From: Poindextera sp035604135
GTDB lineage: Bacteria > Pseudomonadota > Alphaproteobacteria > Caulobacterales > Caulobacteraceae
Reading direction: 5' to 3'
Assembly (NCBI GenBank): GCA_035604135.1
Contig: DATNJB010000041.1
Span: 11,418-75,417, forward strand
DNA: 64,000 bases
The notes under the pieces were generated by a model. That model was not told where the DNA came from. It worked only from the letters and a program-made list of their open reading frames with translations, and did not search any database. Shown here in pieces: positions 25,919 to 34,209 of this stretch. How positions within the stretch are numbered: position 1 is the stretch's first letter; each line of letters begins with the position of its first letter. The position numbers and the translations under genes are program-made.

Positions 25919-27073
25919 TCAGGCGGCGCGGGCGTAGCGATGCGGGACGAAGGGCATGGGCGCCACCTCGGCGGGTTGCGGCTTGCCGCGGACGATCACC
26001 TTCAGCGGCGCGCCCGGCCCGGCGAGCGTGGGCGGCACGAAGCCCATGGCGATCGGCGCGCCGAGCGATGGGGAGAACCCGCCACTGGTGACCCGGCCGA
26101 CGACCTCGCCGGCAGCGTCGGCGATCTCCGCCCCCTCGCGGGCCGGCGCGCCTTCGAGGACGCGCAAGCCGACGCGCTTGCGCCGAAGCGCGCCACCCAA
26201 CTCGCGGGCGATCCGCGCCGCGCCGCGCAAGGCGCCGGTCTTCAGCCTGGACTTGGCCAGCGCGAAGCCGAGGCTGGCCTCGACCGGCGAGACGCTTTCG
26301 TCGATGTCGTGGCCGTTCAGCGGCAACCCTGCCTCGAGCCGGAGCGAATCGCGCGCGCCGAGGCCGATCGGCTTCACCCGCTGGTCGGCCAGCAGCCGAT
26401 CCCAGAGCGCGCGTCCCGCCAGCGCCGGCGTCAGGATCTCGAACCCGTCTTCGCCGGTGTAGCCGGAGCGGGCGACCACGCAGCCGCCCTCGCGGTCGTC
26501 GAACCGCCGGTGGGTCATGAACACCAACTCGCCTGCGCCGGGGAAGAAGCCCTCGACGACGGCTGCGGCGTCCGGGCCCTGCACGGCGATCAGCGCCCGG
26601 TCGTCGGCGCGCTCGAGCGTGGCCTTGTTTCGAGCCGCGGCGGCGATGAGCGAGAAATCACCCTCCTTCGCGCCCGCGTTGACTACGATGTAAAGCATGC
26701 CCTGGCGCTCGGGCCGGAGCGGGCGGGCGACCATCAGGTCGTCAATGATCCCGCCGTCCTCGTTGAGCAGCAGTGTGTAGCGGATGTGACCGGGTTTCAG
26801 CCGGGCGATGTCGCCGCTGACCAGAGGTTCGATGACAGCCGCGATCGCCTGATGGTCTGCGTCGCCATCGCCGCTCTTGTTGTTCAGGGTCAGGAACGAC
26901 GGACCCATGTGCGAAACGTCGAACGCCCCGGCGTGCGCGCGGGTCCAGAGGTGTTCCTTGAGCACGCCCTCGCTGTACTGGACCGGCATGTCATAGCCGG
27001 CGAATTCCACCATGCGCGCGCCTTGCGCGACGTGGGCGGAATGGAGCGGCGTGTGTTTGAGGCTACCCGACAA
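25919..27073 (-). CDS. gcvT: Aminomethyltransferase (glycine cleavage T protein)
   Basis: About 384 residues. TPLHSAHVAQGARMVEFAGY starts the folate-binding domain, followed by MPVQYSEGVLKEHLWTR, FDVSHMG and RSGYTGEDGFEI. It transfers the methylene to tetrahydrofolate, releasing ammonia. The start is TTG at 27073, which places the conserved N-terminus correctly; no ATG is available nearby. The riboswitch lies directly upstream. Confidence 0.95.
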   Translation of the reverse strand: MSGSLKHTPLHSAHVAQGARMVEFAGYDMPVQYSEGVLKEHLWTRAHAGAFDVSHMGPSFLTLNNKSGDGDADHQAIAAVIEPLVSGDIARLKPGHIRYTLLLNEDGGIIDDLMVARPLRPERQGMLYIVVNAGAKEGDFSLIAAAARNKATLERADDRALIAVQGPDAAAVVEGFFPGAGELVFMTHRRFDDREGGCVVARSGYTGEDGFEILTPALAGRALWDRLLADQRVKPIGLGARDSLRLEAGLPLNGHDIDESVSPVEASLGFALAKSRLKTGALRGAARIARELGGALRRKRVGLRVLEGAPAREGAEIADAAGEVVGRVTSGGFSPSLGAPIAMGFVPPTLAGPGAPLKVIVRGKPQPAEVAPMPFVPHRYARAA

Positions 27074-27126
27074 ACGCGATGGACTCCGGCGGCGTGGCGA
27101 GCGGAGACCCTCCGCCCTCGGTCACG

Positions 27127-27325
27127 CCCCCGCTGTCCCATGGCCTGAGAGATTCCGGGCTCTTCGAAGAGCCCTTGCTCCTTCGGCGAGCCCTCGTTTC
27201 CAAGGGCTGCTTTCCAGCGTTTTATCGGCTCTCGCGGTCCTTTTGCCTGAGCGTTTCCGGGGCGGTTGCGCCTTCGGCTCCGGGACGGATCCCGGCCTCT
27301 CCCGCGAGAGTCGACGGAAGGTGGT
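27127..27325 (-). promoter_or_regulatory. Tandem glycine riboswitch upstream of gcvT-gcvH-gcvPA-gcvPB
   Basis: Reading the minus strand, the first aptamer has GCGGGAGAGGCC, GCCGAAGGCGCAACCG and ACGCTCAGGCAAAAGGACCG. The second has GGAAAGCAGCC, CGCCGAAGGAGCAAGGGC and AATCTCTCAGGCCATGGGAC. Each has the conserved core of the gcvT riboswitch, and the two are joined by a short linker. It turns on glycine breakdown when glycine is high. A terminator or start-site-masking hairpin was not clearly resolved. The RNA ends about 50 bases before gcvT. Confidence 0.95.
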
Positions 27326-27391
27326 CTCGGCGGTGGGGAGAGTCAACCGGTCGGGTTAGACTGGCGTGGTGCTCAGAAACGGGGGCGAGCC

Positions 27392-27805
27392 ATGAAGATC
27401 GACGGACGGTGTCACTGCGGCGCGATTTCGTATGACGCCGAGGTCAATCCGGACAACGTGATCATCTGCCATTGCACCGACTGCCAGACGATTTCCGGGG
27501 CGCCCTATCGCGTCAACGTACCGGTGCTCGTCGAGCGGTTCCATCTGCGCGGGACGCCGAAGACTTACCGGAAACGGGGTGACAGCGGCGATGAGGTCGT
27601 GACGAAGTTCTGCGGCGGCTGCGGCGCGGCGCTCTACTCATCCAAGGGTGAGACCCCGCGATTCGTGTGGCTGCGCATCGGTTCGGTGACCCAGCGGGCG
27701 CAGCTGGCCCCCAAGTCGCAGGGGTTCTGCCGCTCCGCCATGCCGTGGGCGATGGACATCAGCGGCGTTCCAAGGTTGCCCGATTCACCCCCGCCCGCCG
27801 CCTGA
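27392..27805 (+). CDS. GFA/CENP-V family protein
   Basis: 137 residues from ATG at 27392. It has the zinc-binding cysteine pattern of the GFA fold: GRCHCGAISYDAEV, ICHCTDCQTISGAPYRVNV and KFCGGCGAALYS. Some relatives were described as glutathione-dependent formaldehyde-activating enzymes; for most the reaction is unknown. It is divergent from the glycine operon. Confidence 0.93.
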   Translation: MKIDGRCHCGAISYDAEVNPDNVIICHCTDCQTISGAPYRVNVPVLVERFHLRGTPKTYRKRGDSGDEVVTKFCGGCGAALYSSKGETPRFVWLRIGSVTQRAQLAPKSQGFCRSAMPWAMDISGVPRLPDSPPPAA

Positions 27806-27820
27806 AGCGTTCATTGACCC

Positions 27821-28036
27821 CTAGAAGTGCGCCGGATCGAACAGGCCGGACGCTTCCGGGAGCTGCGCCAGCCGGGCCTTGAAGCAGCCGCCGTGCGCCT
27901 TCCAGGCTTGCCACTTCCCGCCTGCGGTCTCGGCCGTGACGGTGCACGGGTCCGCGCCCCCAGGTTCGATGGGCGCGCCGCAGAAACAGCAGGGGCCAAA
28001 GAGGATCTTGTGCGGCGGTATCGGCGGGTCGGCCAT
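27821..28036 (-). CDS. Small cysteine-containing protein, function unknown
   Basis: 71 residues. CCFCGAPIEPGGADPCTVTA and HGGCFKARL give four to five cysteines in a zinc-ribbon-like spacing. The ATG follows the TetR stop without a gap, so it is probably co-expressed with the regulator. I recognise no family name. Similar short CxxC proteins occur in alphaproteobacteria without assigned role. Confidence 0.65.
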   Translation of the reverse strand: MADPPIPPHKILFGPCCFCGAPIEPGGADPCTVTAETAGGKWQAWKAHGGCFKARLAQLPEASGLFDPAHF

Positions 28037-28071
28037 CTACGTCCGCTCCGGCGTTTTGATGCCGAGGAGGT
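28036..28071 (+). repeat. Direct repeat copy A, at the 3' end of the TetR gene
   Basis: 36 bases matching 29702-29737 at 32 positions. Both copies start at a stop codon and encode a similar tail on the minus strand: LLGIKTPERT here, LLGIETPERM in ArgS. The copies lie 1666 bp apart. This looks like an argS 3' end duplicate, possibly a leftover of integration. Confidence 0.55.
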
Positions 28072-28702
28072 TTTCATGCAGAGCATCCTGCAGCAGCCCC
28101 TCGAAGGACCCGGGCGCCGCACCGAGCGCCCGCTCGACCAACGTCACCATCGCCCGGATGCGCGCCACCGCCTCCTCTGGCGTCCAGTCGAAGACTCCCT
28201 CGCCGAACAGAAACAGCGATCCGGCCAGGACGAACTGCGTGGTCGCGAGCGGGTCATCGAGGTGAAACACACCCGCCTGGCGACCCTCCTCGACGACGTC
28301 GGCCAGGATCGGGCCAAACACCCGCACGGTCTCGACATTGCTGCGGTCATGCAGTTCGCGGTTCTCGGGCCGATGCAGGTCTTCGACGACGCTCGATCCA
28401 GCGGCGCGCACGCGTCGCTGCTCGGCGAAGATCGCGCGAAGCTTCTCGATCGCGCCAAGCGTGCGGTCCTCCGCCACCGCGCGCGACCGCTGGGCCATCT
28501 CGTCCACCATCCGCCACGCCAGGGCGGTCAGGACGTCCTCCTTGCTACGGAAGTGGTAGTAGAACGTGCCCTTGGCGACGCCGAGTTCGCGGACGATCTC
28601 GTCGACCGAGGTCGCGGCATAGCCGCGCGCGCCGAACAGTGCGGCGGCCGCATCGAGGATTTCGGAGCGCCGCACGTCCGCGGGCTTAACCGTCCTGGTC
28701 AT
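28037..28702 (-). CDS. TetR-family transcriptional regulator
   Basis: 221 residues. The DNA-binding domain is at residues 12-58: RSEILDAAAALFGARGYAAT, then SVDEIVRELGVAKGTFYYHF and RSKEDVL. The ligand domain is of TetR_C type and unassigned. It follows the CPBP gene by 50 bases on the same strand. The palindrome at 29676-29692 in front of CPBP is a good candidate operator. The last ten residues (LLGIKTPERT) imitate the ArgS C-terminus and come from a repeated sequence. Confidence 0.93.
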   Translation of the reverse strand: MTRTVKPADVRRSEILDAAAALFGARGYAATSVDEIVRELGVAKGTFYYHFRSKEDVLTALAWRMVDEMAQRSRAVAEDRTLGAIEKLRAIFAEQRRVRAAGSSVVEDLHRPENRELHDRSNVETVRVFGPILADVVEEGRQAGVFHLDDPLATTQFVLAGSLFLFGEGVFDWTPEEAVARIRAMVTLVERALGAAPGSFEGLLQDALHENLLGIKTPERT

Positions 28703-28751
28703 TGGCGCGAGACTGTCAAATCGGCCAAGGGCGGGTCAATGACGCCGCGCC

Positions 28752-29627
28752 TCATGAATGGGCGGACCGATCCATCGCCGGTTCGAACGCAGCGGCCGCC
28801 GGCTGGCTTCGCCTGAAGAAGAAGTCCCGCTCGCGGAGCACGAGAAAGGCGGCGACCACCATCAGCAAGCCAGTCTGTATCACCTTGGTGTCGGGATTGG
28901 TCCTGAACAGCTCATTGAAATACCCGGCCGTCACATGGAAGATGACGGCAATCCAGACATTGCGTCCGGCCTTATAGTAGAGCCAGTTCATGATAAGCAC
29001 GAATGGAATGATGCTGATCGGAAAGTTCAGGGTACTGAGTAGTCCGGCCTGAGCCAGATTGGCTTGGTAGTAGTTTTTGATCAGCGCCAGGGGCGCATGC
29101 CAGAGACCCCAGAACAGCGCAAAAATCATGCAAGTGGCGAAGAGATTGAACCGGCTGCGGAGACAGTCGGTGCCATACGAGTGCCAGGCCAGTTCCTCGA
29201 TGATTGGTGCGAGGATCAGCAGGAACCACACCGGGACAACGCCTGACGAGAAGGAGGCGTGGGCAGCCAGCTGAAACTGCGAAGGGCTGTAGCCGAGCAG
29301 AAGTGAAATCGCCGTCGCGAGCAGAATGCTGGCCAGCATCAGCAAGCACGCCAGGATCCAGTACAGCGGCTTGAAGGTTCGGAAGCGGAAGAGGCGTTCG
29401 ATGAGATCGCTCTTGAGCACGGGATCTGCGGCGATCAACGCGAAGGCCACGATCACCGGACCGAGCAGTCCGAGGAAACCGAGCGCACTTTCGACCAGGA
29501 CCAGGGGCGGCGTGCTTGGCTCGATGTGGCTGACGCGGCCGGCGAGGACCCAGAGGGTCCACGGAATCGCTGTTGCGAGACCGTAGAAGAGGAGCGGTCT
29601 CCGATACCTCTCGACCATCGTCGGCAT
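28752..29627 (-). CDS. CPBP-family intramembrane protease
   Basis: 291 residues from ATG at 29627, which has GGAAGGGGG just upstream (an in-frame ATG at 29645 lacks this). Seven to eight membrane helices. Abortive-infection/CAAX-protease motifs: IIEELAWHSYG near residues 145-155 (catalytic Glu pair), FWGLWHAPLAL (second His) and VIFHVTAGYFNE (third His). Substrate is unknown; relatives handle prenylated CAAX-like proteins or bacteriocin immunity. The gene is less GC-rich than its neighbours, which suggests transfer. It is likely repressed by the downstream TetR. Confidence 0.88.
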   Translation of the reverse strand: MPTMVERYRRPLLFYGLATAIPWTLWVLAGRVSHIEPSTPPLVLVESALGFLGLLGPVIVAFALIAADPVLKSDLIERLFRFRTFKPLYWILACLLMLASILLATAISLLLGYSPSQFQLAAHASFSSGVVPVWFLLILAPIIEELAWHSYGTDCLRSRFNLFATCMIFALFWGLWHAPLALIKNYYQANLAQAGLLSTLNFPISIIPFVLIMNWLYYKAGRNVWIAVIFHVTAGYFNELFRTNPDTKVIQTGLLMVVAAFLVLRERDFFFRRSQPAAAAFEPAMDRSAHS

Positions 29628-29675
29628 GCCCCCTTCCAGGTTCAAGATCCCAGCGAGAGAGGCTTTATCTCATAC

Positions 29676-29692
29676 TGACTGACGGTCAGTCA
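29676..29692. promoter_or_regulatory. Palindromic TetR-type operator overlapping the CPBP promoter
   Basis: TGACTGACGGTCAGTCA is a 17-base palindrome (odd centre). On the minus strand it overlaps TTGACT, a -35 candidate, with GAGATA/AGATAA 16-17 bases further as a weak -10. This form is common for TetR-family repressors. The nearest TetR gene is the third feature downstream. Confidence 0.65.
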
Positions 29693-29701
29693 ATTGATTC
29701 G

Positions 29702-29737
29702 TCTACATCCGCTCGGGCGTCTCGATGCCGAGGAGGT
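29702..29737 (+). repeat. Direct repeat copy B, at the 3' end of argS
   Basis: The native copy encodes the end of ArgS (LLGIETPERM, stop). It matches 28036-28071 with four mismatches. Confidence 0.55.
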
Positions 29738-31502
29738 CCAGGGCGGTCTCCAGCTGGGCCAGCGCGGCGGCCGCCAGCGCGAGACGGGAGCCGCGGGTCG
29801 CGTCGTTGGGCGCCGCCAGCACCGGGCAGGCCTGGTAGAAGCGCGAGAACGCCTGCGCCAAGCGGTAGGCGTGCTCGGCGACGGCGTTGGGCGCCTGCTT
29901 GTCGTAGGCTTCCTCCACCGCGTGGTCGAAGGCGTCGAGCACCAGCACGAGTTCCCGCTCGGCGGGCTCGCCGATCGCGATGGCGCCGGCCTCGGCCCCC
30001 TCCTCCGCCGCCTTGCGCAGCAGCGACTTGATGCGCACCGCCTGGTAGAGCAGGTAAGGCCCGGTGCGGCCCTCGAAGCTGGAGAACCGGTCGAGGTCGA
30101 ACACGTAGGAGGTGCCGCGGAAGTTCGAGAGGTCGGCGAACTTGAGCGTGGCCACCGCCACCTTCAGCGCCGTGGCCTCGAAGGCCTCGGGAGAAAGCTC
30201 GGTCCCCAATCCCGCCTCGTGCAGGCGCTCTCGGGCGCGCTCGCCGACCATGTCGATCAGGTCGCGCAGCTTCACCACCCCGCCTGCGCGGGTCTTGAAC
30301 GGCTTGCCGTCGGTCCCGTTCATGGTGCCGAAGCCGATGTGCTGCAGCACGCCCTCGGCTGCGTAGCCGGCCAGCACGGCGGCGCGAAACACCACCTCGA
30401 AGTGGTCCGCCTGCCGCTGGTCGACGACGTAGAGCGCAAGTTCTGGGTCGAAGCTCTGCTTGCGGTCGATGATGGTGGCGAGATCCGTCGTCCCGTACAT
30501 CGCCGAGCCTTCCGAGGAGACCACGATCAGCGGCGGCAGGTCGCGCTTGTCGTCGTTCCGGTTCACACGGACGATCTCCGCCCCTTGGTCAGGGAACAAA
30601 AGGTCCTTTTGCTGAAGGTCCTCGATCATCGGCGCGATCAGGTGGTCGACGTCGCTCTCGCCCTTCCAAAGGTCGAAATCGACGCCCAGCGCATGGAAGT
30701 CGCGTTCCAGCGCGCCCCTCGTCACCCGCGCGAAGTGCTTCCAGAGCAGCCGATAGCCGAAGCGGCCGGCCTGCAACTCGGCCGTCGCCCTTCGCGCCCG
30801 CTCGCGATAGGCGGGCTCGGTGCGGTTGCGCTCCGCGGCGGCCGGGTAGAGCCGATCGAGATCGTCCAGGCCGACCCGCGACAGGAGCGCGTCGATGGCG
30901 TCTTCGTCGGCCTGGCCGAAGCCCGGCGGCTGTTCGACCAGCGGCTCGAGCGCGGCCTTGATCTCCGGCTCCTGATCGAAGACGGCGCAGATGAGCAGCC
31001 CCATCTGCAGGCCCCAGTCGCCGAAGTGGGCGTCGCCGACCACCTGGTCGCCGCGAAAGCGGTAAAGGCGTTTGACGCTCTCGCCGATGATCGAGGCGCG
31101 CAGGTGCCCGACGTGCATCTCCTTCGCGACGTTCGGACCGCCGTAGTCGACCAGCACCCGCCGCCGGGTTCTGACCGGGCTCGCGCCGGCGCGCGGATCG
31201 GCCGCGACCTCGGCCGCGCGCACGCCCAGCGCAGAATCGGTCACGCACAGGTTGACGAAGCCGGGCCCCGCGACTTCGACGCTGGCCAGCCGCGCGTCTT
31301 GGCGGAGCGCCTCGGCGACAGCCTGGGCGATCTCGCGGGGGGGACGCCCCGCGGCCTTGGCGGCGGCCAGCGCGCCGTTCACCTGGAAGTCGGCCAGCTC
31401 GGGACGATCCGACGGCGTCACGCGGCCGAAGCGGCGCTCGAGCCCCAGTTTGACAAACGCCTCGGACGCGGCTTCGCCGAGCGCCGCGGCCAGATCCGTC
31501 AT
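29703..31502 (-). CDS. argS: Arginyl-tRNA synthetase
   Basis: 599 residues from ATG at 31502. The HIGH motif is HVGHLRAS within GGPNVAKEMHVGHLRASIIG (near residues 121-140). The KMSKS-like block is KPFKTRAGGVVKL, and the anticodon-binding domain ends in ETPERM. It charges tRNA-Arg. The start overlaps the stop of the upstream secreted-protein gene in ATGA. The 3' end carries the repeated 36-base sequence. Confidence 0.97.
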   Translation of the reverse strand: MTDLAAALGEAASEAFVKLGLERRFGRVTPSDRPELADFQVNGALAAAKAAGRPPREIAQAVAEALRQDARLASVEVAGPGFVNLCVTDSALGVRAAEVAADPRAGASPVRTRRRVLVDYGGPNVAKEMHVGHLRASIIGESVKRLYRFRGDQVVGDAHFGDWGLQMGLLICAVFDQEPEIKAALEPLVEQPPGFGQADEDAIDALLSRVGLDDLDRLYPAAAERNRTEPAYRERARRATAELQAGRFGYRLLWKHFARVTRGALERDFHALGVDFDLWKGESDVDHLIAPMIEDLQQKDLLFPDQGAEIVRVNRNDDKRDLPPLIVVSSEGSAMYGTTDLATIIDRKQSFDPELALYVVDQRQADHFEVVFRAAVLAGYAAEGVLQHIGFGTMNGTDGKPFKTRAGGVVKLRDLIDMVGERARERLHEAGLGTELSPEAFEATALKVAVATLKFADLSNFRGTSYVFDLDRFSSFEGRTGPYLLYQAVRIKSLLRKAAEEGAEAGAIAIGEPAERELVLVLDAFDHAVEEAYDKQAPNAVAEHAYRLAQAFSRFYQACPVLAAPNDATRGSRLALAAAALAQLETALDLLGIETPERM

Positions 31503-32194
31503 TGAGCGGCGGGTTGCGTCTGCGCGGTCTGCGTCGGGGCGCCGATATTGGGCAGGAACCGCTTGCCGGCCTGGTTGAACGCCGCCATCTCCGGCGTCAC
31601 GTCGAACCCGACCAGCACCTCGAAGTTGCCGCCCGAGACCTGGCTGTTGGCGCGCGGGATGAGGATGCCGTCGATGTTGTCGGTCATGGTGACCCGGTCG
31701 GCGCCGCGCGGGAAGTTGGCGCGGATGGTGAAGTACTGCTTGTCGAGCACCGCGTAGTTCCGGTCGGTGACCGCGACCCAGTAGGTGTATTCCTTGCTGG
31801 ACCCTTCGGCCGCAGGCCCGCGCCCGAACTCGAACAGGATCTGCATGCCGACCTGGATCGGCTGGGTCCCGCGATAGGAACAGCCCGCGTGCAGGTTCTC
31901 GATCTCGCCGGTGTAGCCCACGGCGTCGAAGGCTTCGCGGTTGTCCTTGAGCTCGACATAGCGAGCGGCATCCCACAGCGTCTTCACGTACGGGCAGGGG
32001 CCGGCGTTCTTCTTGCCCGGCAGATTGAGCTGCTTGGGCGTTTCCCAGGAGTCGTCCTTCTTGGCCTGGTCGCCACCTTGGTCGCCGCCCTGCGGGCCGG
32101 ATTGCGGCCCTCCGCCATACTGGGCGAACGCCGGCGCCGCAGACAGCGCGAGCGAGCTGATGATGGCCGCGAGCAGCAGGGGCTGATGACGCAT
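31499..32194 (-). CDS. Secreted protein of unknown function
   Basis: 231 residues from ATG at 32194 (GGAG eight bases before). A clear Sec signal peptide (HQPLLLAAIISSLALSAAPA, cleavage after AFA) is followed by a Gly/Gln/Asp-rich segment (YGGGPQSGPQGGDQGGDQ). The rest is a folded-looking domain with CPYVKTLWDAARY and a second Cys in HAGCSYRGTQPIQ, possibly a disulfide. ANFPRGADRVTMTDNIDGI suggests a lipoprotein-like or pilus-assembly-associated domain, but I do not recognise it. Overlap with argS suggests co-transcription. Confidence 0.75.
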   Translation of the reverse strand: MRHQPLLLAAIISSLALSAAPAFAQYGGGPQSGPQGGDQGGDQAKKDDSWETPKQLNLPGKKNAGPCPYVKTLWDAARYVELKDNREAFDAVGYTGEIENLHAGCSYRGTQPIQVGMQILFEFGRGPAAEGSSKEYTYWVAVTDRNYAVLDKQYFTIRANFPRGADRVTMTDNIDGILIPRANSQVSGGNFEVLVGFDVTPEMAAFNQAGKRFLPNIGAPTQTAQTQPAAQ

Positions 32195-32324
32195 GCGGAG
32201 CACTCCAAGACCCGCCGCCCTTTACGCCGGCGATGCGGGCTTTTGCATGGCCTAGATACCGGCTTCCAGGCGCCCCCGCAACGCGGCTGGCGGGTAAGCG
32301 GCCCACGCCCTAGACTTGCCGGGC

Positions 32325-33284
32325 ATGTCCAACGTCCGCGCAGACCGCCCGCCGCTCACGCTGCTGCTCGCCAGTCCGCGCGGGTTCTGCGCCGGCGTCG
32401 ACCGGGCGATCCAGATCGTCGAACGGGCGATCTCGAAGTACGGCGCGCCGGTCTACGTGCGCCATGAGATCGTGCACAACCGCCACGTGGTCGAGCGTTT
32501 GCGGGCCTTGGGCGCGGTCTTCGTCGACGAACTCGACCAGTGCCCCAACGACCGGCCGGTGATCGTCTCGGCCCACGGCGTGCCGAAATCGGTGCCGGCC
32601 GAGGCCGCCCGGCGATCGATGATCTACCTCGACGCCACCTGCCCGCTGGTCTCCAAGGTGCACGTCGAGGCCGAGCGACATCACGCCGCGGGACGCGAGA
32701 TCGTGCTCATCGGCCACGCCGGCCATCCGGAGGTCGTGGGCGCGCTCGGCCAGCTGCCGCAGGGCGCGATGAGCCTGGTCGAGACCGTCTCCGACGCCGA
32801 GGCGTTTCAGCCGCGCGACGCGGCGAAGCTCGCCTTCGTCACCCAGACCACGCTCTCTGTGGACGACACCGCCGAGATCGTCGATGCGCTCAAGCGCCGC
32901 TTCCCGGCCATCGCCGCGCCGCACAAGGAAGACATCTGCTACGCCACCACCAACCGCCAGGAGGCGGTCAAGCGCATCGCCTCAAATTGCGACCGCCTGA
33001 TCGTCGTCGGCTCGCCGACATCGTCCAATTCGCTCCGCCTGGTCGAGGTCGCCCTCCGCGCCGGCGTCGCCGACGCCCGGCTGGTCGAGGACGCGGATGC
33101 GATGGACTGGGACTGGCTCTCAGGCTGCCGCACGCTCGGCCTCACCGCTGGCGCAAGCGCCCCGGAGAGCCTGGTCGACGGCCTGATCGCGGCGCTCTCC
33201 GAGCGCTTCGCCGTCTCGATCGATGAAGTCGCCCCCACGCGCGAGACGGTGACCTTCAAGCTGCCCCGGGCGCTGGCGAGCTAG
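32325..33284 (+). CDS. ispH: 4-hydroxy-3-methylbut-2-enyl diphosphate reductase
   Basis: 319 residues from ATG at 32325. The three iron-sulfur cysteines are visible in ASPRGFCAGVDRAI, DATCPLVSKVH and EDICYATTNRQEA. HEIVHN, SAHGVP and the catalytic Glu/Thr region VTQTTLSV are present. It performs the last step of the MEP isoprenoid pathway. The stop meets the convergent CmcJ-like gene. Confidence 0.97.
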   Translation: MSNVRADRPPLTLLLASPRGFCAGVDRAIQIVERAISKYGAPVYVRHEIVHNRHVVERLRALGAVFVDELDQCPNDRPVIVSAHGVPKSVPAEAARRSMIYLDATCPLVSKVHVEAERHHAAGREIVLIGHAGHPEVVGALGQLPQGAMSLVETVSDAEAFQPRDAAKLAFVTQTTLSVDDTAEIVDALKRRFPAIAAPHKEDICYATTNRQEAVKRIASNCDRLIVVGSPTSSNSLRLVEVALRAGVADARLVEDADAMDWDWLSGCRTLGLTAGASAPESLVDGLIAALSERFAVSIDEVAPTRETVTFKLPRALAS

Positions 33285-34098
33285 AAGAACGCGAACGCCC
33301 TGATCTCGATGCTCTCGCGCGGCGGGGCGTCCGGACGGGTGTCAGGGTGCTCGAAGCTGGTTTGGGCGCCCCAGCGGGCGCGGCCGTCCTTAGCCGAGTC
33401 GTAGACCTTGAACACCAGAGCCTCGTCGCGCCGCATACGCGGGAAGTACGTCCAGCGGTGGTCGGGGTTGTACTGGAACATGTAGATTTCGCCGACGCGG
33501 TGCGGGAACCGGCGCTCGGCGGCGATGAAGTCCTCCGGCGCGACGCTGCGCGCGTCGACGATGGCGAGCGGATTGCGCTCGATTGGCGTGTTGTGGCGCG
33601 CCAGACCTGAATGACGGCGAAGCGCCGCTGCAAGAGCGCGTTGGCCTCGTCGGGCAGGATCTCGCGCACCCGGTTCGGGCCCGACCACTCGGTGTAGTCG
33701 TTGTGCACCGAGCGGACCGGCTCGCGGATCTTCCTTTCCAGCCGCACCGCCTCGTCCGAGTGGCGCAGCGTGTGGTCGAAGATATGCACGCGATGCGCGC
33801 CGGCGCGGGCCGCGATCAGCCGCTGCATTTCCGGGTAGTAGACGCGCTCGAGCTCGGCCGGGTCATAGAAGTCGCGCATCCGGGTCGGATGGTCGGTGAG
33901 CTCGAACCCCGCCACATCGAGGCTGAAGCCCTGACCACGGCCGTCGGCGATCCTGACGACGTGCGGATCGGGCGTGCCGGTGTAGCGCCGCACGAGGCCG
34001 TCCTGCCCGCCGGTCTCGCTGACCGGCTTCTCCTCGGTCTTCAGCATGTAGTTGACGCTGGCCTCGACGGTGCGGGCCTCGAGCGCGACATCGGACAT
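33281..34098 (-). pseudogene. CmcJ/NvfI-family oxidoreductase-like protein with one frameshift
   Basis: The N-terminal two thirds (ASVNYMLKTEEKPVSETGG, then RVHIFDHTLRHSD and VHNDYTEWSGPNRVREILP) read from ATG at 34098 to VIQVWR near 33600. The rest (TPIERNPLAIVDARSVAPED, FPHRVGEIYMFQYNPDHRWT, ESIEIRAFAFF) is in another frame ending at 33281. One base lost near 33593-33600 explains it; the repaired protein would be about 272 residues. The family includes fungal and bacterial hydroxylase/methyltransferase-like proteins of uncertain chemistry. Sequencing error is possible. Confidence 0.8.
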
Positions 34099-34209
34099 GG
34101 CTGCCGCCAGGGCGTGTCATCGAAAGATAGACGCGCAAGCCGATCGGCTCAAACGCAGGATTTCTTTCATCCGGTTCAGAGTTTAGGCGCCGCCTACCGG
34201 CCGTTTGGC

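Noticed and set aside
29703..32306. An 867-residue argS with a long N-terminal extension
   Set aside because: The extension overlaps the secreted-protein gene; ATG at 31502 gives the normal ArgS start.
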